Source of the DNA: Winslowiella toletana
GTDB taxonomy: Bacteria > Pseudomonadota > Gammaproteobacteria > Enterobacterales > Enterobacteriaceae
Reading direction: 5' to 3'
Length of the DNA: 64,000 bases
Assembly: GCF_017875465.1 (NCBI RefSeq)
Contig: NZ_JAGGMQ010000001.1
Coordinates: 1,984,001 to 2,048,000 of the forward strand
Under the pieces are notes generated by a model. The model searched no databases. It had not been told where the DNA came from and saw only the letters and a list, made by a program, of their open reading frames with translations. Position numbers and translations under genes: made by a program. Shown one piece after another: positions 59,767 through 64,000 of the stretch (position 1 is the stretch's first letter; every line of letters starts with the position of its first letter).

Positions 59767-60624
59767 TTACGCTTCAATCGCCAGTCGTAATTTCTTCATC
59801 GCGTTTTTCTCCAGCTGACGTACACGCTCTGCGGAAACACCGTACTGATCGGCCAGTTCCTGTAGCGTGGTTTTGTTATCGTCATCCAGCCAGCGCGCGC
59901 GGATAATATGCTGACTACGCTCATCCAGACCTTCCATCGCATTGGTCAGCTTATCAGCAGCGTGGTTATCCCAGTTATCCTCTTCAATGCCATCGGCAAA
60001 GTCAGAGGTTTTATCCTGCAGATACAGCACTGGCGCCATCGATTTACCTTCGCTGGATTCATCATCCGACGACAGATCGAAGGTCATATCCTGCGCGGCC
60101 ATCCGCGATTCCATTTCACGCACGTCTTTACTGGAAACGCCCAGCTCACGCGCCACCATTTCCACCTCATCCTGATTAAACCAGCCCAGACGCTGCTTGG
60201 TTTTACGCAGGTTGAAGAATAGCTTACGCTGTGCTTTGGTGGTAGCGACCTTCACGATGCGCCAGTTACGCAGCACGTATTCGTGAATCTCGGCTTTAAT
60301 CCAGTGAACGGCAAACGACACCAGACGTACGCCCACCTCAGGGTTAAAGCGGCGCACCGCTTTCATCAGGCCGATATTACCTTCCTGAATCAAGTCTGCC
60401 TGCGGCAGGCCGTAGCCTGAATAGTTGCGAGCGACATGAACAACAAAGCGCAGGTGAGACAGGATCAGCGTCTTAGCTGCATCCAGATCGCCCTGGTAAT
60501 GCAGCCGTTCAGCAAGCGCCTTCTCTTCTTCCGCTGACAACATCGGCCAGACGTTAGCAGCCCGGATATAGGATTCCAGGTTACCTAAAGGTGCGATAGC
60601 TAAAGTTTGCATTTCTTTGGTCAT
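59767..60624 (-). CDS. rpoH: Heat-shock sigma factor RpoH (sigma-32)
   Basis: This 285-residue sigma factor (E. coli: 284) directs RNA polymerase to heat-shock promoters. Region 2 is [62 protein letters not shown]. The sigma-32-specific RpoH box follows as [15 protein letters not shown]. Region 4 with its helix-turn-helix is [28 protein letters not shown]. Upstream lie an ERIC element and two DnaA boxes. Known translational thermosensing and DnaK/FtsH control cannot be read by eye. Confidence 0.97.
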   Translation of the reverse strand: MTKEMQTLAIAPLGNLESYIRAANVWPMLSAEEEKALAERLHYQGDLDAAKTLILSHLRFVVHVARNYSGYGLPQADLIQEGNIGLMKAVRRFNPEVGVRLVSFAVHWIKAEIHEYVLRNWRIVKVATTKAQRKLFFNLRKTKQRLGWFNQDEVEMVARELGVSSKDVREMESRMAAQDMTFDLSSDDESSEGKSMAPVLYLQDKTSDFADGIEEDNWDNHAADKLTNAMEGLDERSQHIIRARWLDDDNKTTLQELADQYGVSAERVRQLEKNAMKKLRLAIEA

Positions 60625-60678
60625 TCAAACCCTCTCATATGTATGATTGCCACGCGATTCCTTCGCGCCACTGACTTT

Positions 60679-60795
60679 CCCTTCATCTTTCAAGCTGCTG
60701 CTGCGTTGGCTGCCCTCTCTCATTCCAGTCACTTACTTAAGTAAGCTCCTGGAATTCATTCGGTTGCCGCCTTGCCGCAACTTGAAATCTATCGG
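60679..60795 (-). repeat. ERIC element upstream of rpoH
   Basis: The core CCAGTCACTTACTTAAGTAAG...CTCCTGGAATTCATTCGG (60725-60762) matches the ERIC centre. The arms CCCTTCATCTTTCAAGCTGC (60679-60698) and GCCGCAACTTGAAATCTATC are imperfect inverted repeats. It lies 55-170 bp upstream of the rpoH start, within the promoter/leader region. Confidence 0.85.
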
Positions 60796-60811
60796 GAACA
60801 CCCTACGTGAA

Positions 60812-60866
60812 TTATTCACAAAAATCGAAAGCAATCTGTGCTAGTTCGACAGCAGAGTTATCCACA
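60812..60866. promoter_or_regulatory. Two DnaA-box matches upstream of rpoH
   Basis: TTATTCACA (60812-60820) and TTATCCACA (60858-60866) both fit the TTATNCACA consensus in the same orientation, 46 bp apart. DnaA represses some rpoH promoters in E. coli, so the sites are likely functional; this is inferred. Confidence 0.65.
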
Positions 60867-61011
60867 AGTTCAATCTGACGGTGCATATTTTACACACACA
60901 AAATCAATTAGTGAAGATCGTAATGATGGCGCTTTAAGAGGAAGGAACTCTTCCTCTGCGGCATTTCTCTCGCAGCAGAGGAAGATTATACCAAAAAAAC
61001 GTTGCCGGGGG

Positions 61012-61995
61012 TTACTGGGGCGTAAAACGACGTAAATGTTGCACCGTCGCCAGCCAGGCGGCAATCCAGCCAATCATCGCCGCAATCAGCAGCAACAGCA
61101 GGCTCTCATCCCAGGATAACCCGCTCAGGGTAAAGGTGGTGCCAAACACCGAAGCCACCTGCGTGACCACTGATTCCAGCCGCAGCACCAGCACTTCTGA
61201 CAGCACCAGCGATAACAGCGCCCCACTAAAGCCGAGTAGCGCGCCGCCATACAGGAATGGCCGCAGGATAAAGCCATCGGTGGCGCCAATCAGTTTCTGC
61301 ACGTTAATGGTATCGCGCCGGGCAAAGATACTGAGCCGCACGCTGTTACCAATCACCAGGAATACCGCGACAATCATCAGCACGCCAATCATGGCCGCCA
61401 CCTGACCGACCAGCCCAGTCAGCGCCGCCAGACGGGCAAACCAGCTGTCGTCCATCCGCACTTCATCGACGCCATCCACCTTCGCCACCCGGTCGCGCAG
61501 GCTCTGCATGGTATTCGAACTCTGGAAGTTCAGTTTCGGCGTAATCACCGCGACGGCTGGCAGTGGATTCTGCTCCAGCATATCCAGCGAACCGCCAAAG
61601 CCGGACCAGTTGCGGAACTCCCCCATCGCCTCTTCGCGTGACAGGTAGTTCACCTTATCCACGCCATCCTCTTTCTTCAGCAGCGCGACCACATTTTCGG
61701 CGGCGGTATCATCCAGCGTTTTACTGAGATAGACCGTCAGCTGCGGCGCCGGGTACCACTGATCCGCCGCCTGACTGACGTTTTTCCATACCATATAGCA
61801 GACGCTTGGTAATGTCAGCGAGATGGCAATTACCATCACCGTTAACAGCGTCGCCAGCGGCTGACGCCACATATCAGACAGCGAACCGTGCAGCGCATAG
61901 CGCCACTGCTCCTGCCAGCCCCCCTTCAGCGCCCGGCTTTTCGACGGTTGCTTACTTTTTGGCGCTGGCGCGCGTTTATTGCGTTTATTCACCAT
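61012..61995 (-). CDS. ftsX: Cell division protein FtsX
   Basis: This 327-residue inner-membrane protein (E. coli: 352) has a basic cytoplasmic N terminus, a first membrane segment ([22 protein letters not shown]), a periplasmic loop of about 130 residues, and three further C-terminal segments. With FtsE it controls amidase activation through EnvC at the septum. The start at 61995 lies inside the ftsE end (11-bp overlap), with GGAGG placed 8 nt upstream. The shorter N-terminal tail explains the length difference. Confidence 0.94.
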   Translation of the reverse strand: MVNKRNKRAPAPKSKQPSKSRALKGGWQEQWRYALHGSLSDMWRQPLATLLTVMVIAISLTLPSVCYMVWKNVSQAADQWYPAPQLTVYLSKTLDDTAAENVVALLKKEDGVDKVNYLSREEAMGEFRNWSGFGGSLDMLEQNPLPAVAVITPKLNFQSSNTMQSLRDRVAKVDGVDEVRMDDSWFARLAALTGLVGQVAAMIGVLMIVAVFLVIGNSVRLSIFARRDTINVQKLIGATDGFILRPFLYGGALLGFSGALLSLVLSEVLVLRLESVVTQVASVFGTTFTLSGLSWDESLLLLLIAAMIGWIAAWLATVQHLRRFTPQ

Positions 61996-62656
61996 GCTGC
62001 AGGCCTCCGTGCAGTCGTCCCTGATTCAGCGACATCACGCGGTAGTTGCGGCGTGCAATCAGCCCCATATCATGGGTCGCCATCAATACAGTCACGCCAA
62101 CACGGTTAAACTCTTCGAACAGACGCAGAATATCTTCTGACAGTGCATCATCAAGGTTACCGGTCGGTTCATCCGCCAGCAGTACCGCAGGCTTATTCAC
62201 CACCGCACGCGCAATGCCGACACGCTGCTGCTCACCGCCAGAGAGTTGAATCGGATAACTCTTCGCTTTGTCGAGCAGGCCCACTTTATCCAGCGCGGCC
62301 GACACGCGACGGCGAATATCTTCACCGCTGGCCCCGGCGATAATCAGCGGGATCGCCACGTTGTCATACACCGAACGATCCATCAGCAGATGGTGATCCT
62401 GAAAAATCATCCCAATCTGACGGCGCAAAAATGGCACTTCACGGCTTTTCAGGCGGCTAATATCATGGCCGCCAAACCAAATCTGACCGGCGCTTGGCCG
62501 TTCAATGCCACAAATCAGCTTCAGCAAGGTACTTTTCCCTGCCCCGGAATGCCCGGTCAGAAACGCCATTTCTCCAGGTTGCAGATGGAAATCTACCCCC
62601 TGAAGCGCTTGCCGACCGCCGAGATAAGCCTTACTGACCTCTTCAAAGCGAATCAT
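61985..62656 (-). CDS. ftsE: Cell division ATPase FtsE
   Basis: This 223-residue ABC ATPase (E. coli: 222) has Walker [10 protein letters not shown] (about residues 36-44), signature [15 protein letters not shown] and Walker [13 protein letters not shown], with the switch His in MATHD. It forms the FtsEX complex with the next gene's product at the division septum. It starts 5 bp after the ftsY stop, the conserved ftsYEX operon. Confidence 0.96.
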   Translation of the reverse strand: MIRFEEVSKAYLGGRQALQGVDFHLQPGEMAFLTGHSGAGKSTLLKLICGIERPSAGQIWFGGHDISRLKSREVPFLRRQIGMIFQDHHLLMDRSVYDNVAIPLIIAGASGEDIRRRVSAALDKVGLLDKAKSYPIQLSGGEQQRVGIARAVVNKPAVLLADEPTGNLDDALSEDILRLFEEFNRVGVTVLMATHDMGLIARRNYRVMSLNQGRLHGGLQHGE

Positions 62657-62661
62657 CCTAA

Positions 62662-64000
62662 TTAGTCCTCTCGGGCAAACAGTGCCTCAATAAAATCGTC
62701 GGCCTTAAATGACCGTAAATCCTCGATACCTTCACCCACGCCGATATAGCGAATCGGAATGCTGAACTGGTCCGCCACCGAGAAAATCACGCCGCCTTTC
62801 GCAGTGCCATCCAGTTTAGTCAACGTAATCCCGGTCAGTCCGACTGCTTCATGGAACAATTTAGTCTGACTGATCGCATTCTGCCCGGTACTGGCGTCGA
62901 TGGTCAGCATCACTTCGTGTGGCGCTGCGTCATCCAGCTTCTTCATCACACGGGTGATCTTTTTCAGCTCTTCCATCAGGTGCGCTTTGTTCTGCAAGCG
63001 TCCGGCCGTGTCGGCAATCAGCACGTCTGCGCCGCGCGCTTTCGCCGCCTGAATCGCATCAAAAATCACCGAGGCGGAGTCCGCGCCGGTCTGCTGGGCG
63101 ATCACCGGAATATTATTGCGCTGACCCCACACCTGTAACTGTTCAACTGCGGCGGCACGGAAAGTGTCACCTGCCGCCAGCATCACCGATTTACCTTCCG
63201 CCTGATACTGGCGCGCCAGCTTACCGATAGTGGTGGTTTTACCCACGCCGTTCACCCCGACCATCAGAATCACAAACGGGGTTTTACCGCTGACATCCAG
63301 CGGCGCTTCGACTTTCGCCAGAATCTGCGACATTTCGGTTTTCAGCAAACCATACAGCGCTTCGGCATCGCGCAGCTGCTTACGATCTGCCTGCTGCGTC
63401 AGATTGGTGATAATACGACGCGTGGTGTCTACCCCAACGTCGGCAATCAGTAGCTGCTCTTCCAGCTCTTCAAACAGATCGTCGTCGATTTTCTTGCCAC
63501 GAAACAATCCGATAAATCCTGAACCGAGATTCTGGCGTGTTTTTACCAGGCTGCGTTTCAGACGGGCGAAGAAGCCCTCTTTGGTCGGACGTTCCTGCTC
63601 GACCAGCGCCGGGATCGGCGCCGTCTCTTCCGCTTCCGCGATCGCCTCTTCGTCAATAACGGCGACAGCATCGTCAGTCACAAGCGGCTCAGGTGCGACG
63701 ACTTCAGGCGCGATTTCAGGTTCAATAACCTGCGCCACTTCCGGTTCCGGCTCTGCTTCAGGCTGCGCGACCTGTAGCGGCTCATCTTCAGGCAGCCACT
63801 CTTCAGCTTCAGCAATCACTTCCGGCTGGACTGGCTCTGCGGCTTCAGCCATCGCTTCCGGCTGCGCTGGCTCTTCAGCTGGCGGCGCGGGGTGGCGCGT
63901 CTCTTCGGCTACCGTCTCAGTAACGGCGACAATCTCTTCAGCAACCTGCTCCGGAGTGTGTAACTCCGCCTCTGGCGGCGTGAGCGTTGCGGCATCCGAT
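62662..64000 (-). CDS. ftsY: Signal recognition particle receptor FtsY (N-terminal part missing)
   Basis: The gene continues past the window edge; the frame is open to base 64000, so the ATG at 63852 is internal. The visible part begins in the long acidic Glu/Ala/Pro-rich A domain, which aids membrane attachment. The N domain (FFARLKRSLVKTRQNLGSGFIGLFRG) follows, then the GTPase G domain: GVNGVGKTTTIGKLA (G1), DTFRAAAVEQLQ, DTAGRLQNKAHLMEELKKI (G3) and TKLDGTAKGG (G4). It receives ribosome-SRP complexes for co-translational targeting to SecYEG. Confidence 0.95.
   Translation of the reverse strand, partial: SDAATLTPPEAELHTPEQVAEEIVAVTETVAEETRHPAPPAEEPAQPEAMAEAAEPVQPEVIAEAEEWLPEDEPLQVAQPEAEPEPEVAQVIEPEIAPEVVAPEPLVTDDAVAVIDEEAIAEAEETAPIPALVEQERPTKEGFFARLKRSLVKTRQNLGSGFIGLFRGKKIDDDLFEELEEQLLIADVGVDTTRRIITNLTQQADRKQLRDAEALYGLLKTEMSQILAKVEAPLDVSGKTPFVILMVGVNGVGKTTTIGKLARQYQAEGKSVMLAAGDTFRAAAVEQLQVWGQRNNIPVIAQQTGADSASVIFDAIQAAKARGADVLIADTAGRLQNKAHLMEELKKITRVMKKLDDAAPHEVMLTIDASTGQNAISQTKLFHEAVGLTGITLTKLDGTAKGGVIFSVADQFSIPIRYIGVGEGIEDLRSFKADDFIEALFARED

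Larger units (their letters stand above)
60625..61011 (-). promoter_or_regulatory. rpoH upstream region
   Basis: This 387 bp gap between ftsX and rpoH (both minus strand) holds the rpoH promoters. An ERIC element occupies about 60679-60795. Two DnaA-box matches lie beyond it: TTATTCACA (60812-60820) and TTATCCACA (60858-60866). E. coli rpoH also has DnaA boxes in its promoter region. No gene is seen. Confidence 0.6.

Overview
The window is one continuous chromosomal segment from a member of the Enterobacterales, most probably of the Erwiniaceae (Pantoea/Erwinia/Mixta type). Nearly every gene has a close counterpart in Escherichia coli, in the familiar order igaA-yrfG-hslR-hslO-pckA // envZ-ompR / greB-yhgF / bioH-gntX-nfuA / malQ-malP-malT / glpR-glpG-glpE / glpD / glgP-glgA-glgC-glgX-glgB / asd-yhgN / gntU-gntK-gntR / yhhW / ryhB-yhhY / ggt-yhhA / ugpQCEAB / livFGMHK / panM / rpoH / ftsX-ftsE-ftsY. 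The genus assignment is inference. No rRNA, tRNA, CRISPR array, prophage or insertion sequence is seen.

Layout. 1-4.5 kb: end of igaA, a HAD nucleotidase, the heat-shock genes hslR and hslO, and PEP carboxykinase. 4.5-6.6 kb: EnvZ/OmpR. 7.2 kb: a small YjbE-like exported protein on its own. 7.7-10.6 kb: greB and the Tex-like yhgF. 10.7-12.4 kb: a GH13 phosphorylase closest to glucosylglycerate phosphorylase. 12.5-14.6 kb: bioH, gntX, nfuA. 14.6-22.4 kb: maltodextrin use (malPQ, malT). 22.4-26.2 kb: glycerol-3-phosphate genes. 26.3-35.7 kb: the full glycogen operon glgBXCAP. 36-38 kb: asd and yhgN. 38.0-38.8 kb: an AT-rich gene that I identify as a tRNA-dependent cyclodipeptide synthase. 38.9-42.8 kb: gluconate genes gntRKU and pirin yhhW. 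43.2-45.5 kb: an AbgT-type transporter, the sRNA gene ryhB with its Fur box, and acetyltransferase yhhY. 45.5-46.5 kb: an AT-rich stretch with one unrecognised gene. 46.5-48.8 kb: ggt and yhhA. 48.8-53.8 kb: ugp operon with Pho boxes. 53.9-58.9 kb: liv operon. 59.3-64 kb: panM, rpoH and ftsYEX (ftsY runs off the window).

The metabolic theme is carbon storage and turnover: maltodextrin and glycogen phosphorylases, glycerol-3-phosphate uptake and oxidation, gluconate, and PEP carboxykinase, with readable CRP-, GlpR-, GntR-, PhoB- and Fur-type sites.

The clearest non-E. coli content is the orphan cyclodipeptide synthase, the orphan glucosylglycerate phosphorylase, the YjbE-like protein, the AbgT transporter in place of yhhX, and a dense family of REP-type palindromes (GTAG + GGGCGGCG-4 nt loop-CGCCGCCC, plus a sister family GGGAGCC...GGCTCCC). 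About twenty of these lie between genes. Two have been read through and form the C-terminal tails of MalT and PanM. Pairs or clusters sit exactly between the binding-protein gene and the membrane-protein genes in both the ugp and liv operons. Two ERIC elements lie in the leader regions of malT and rpoH.
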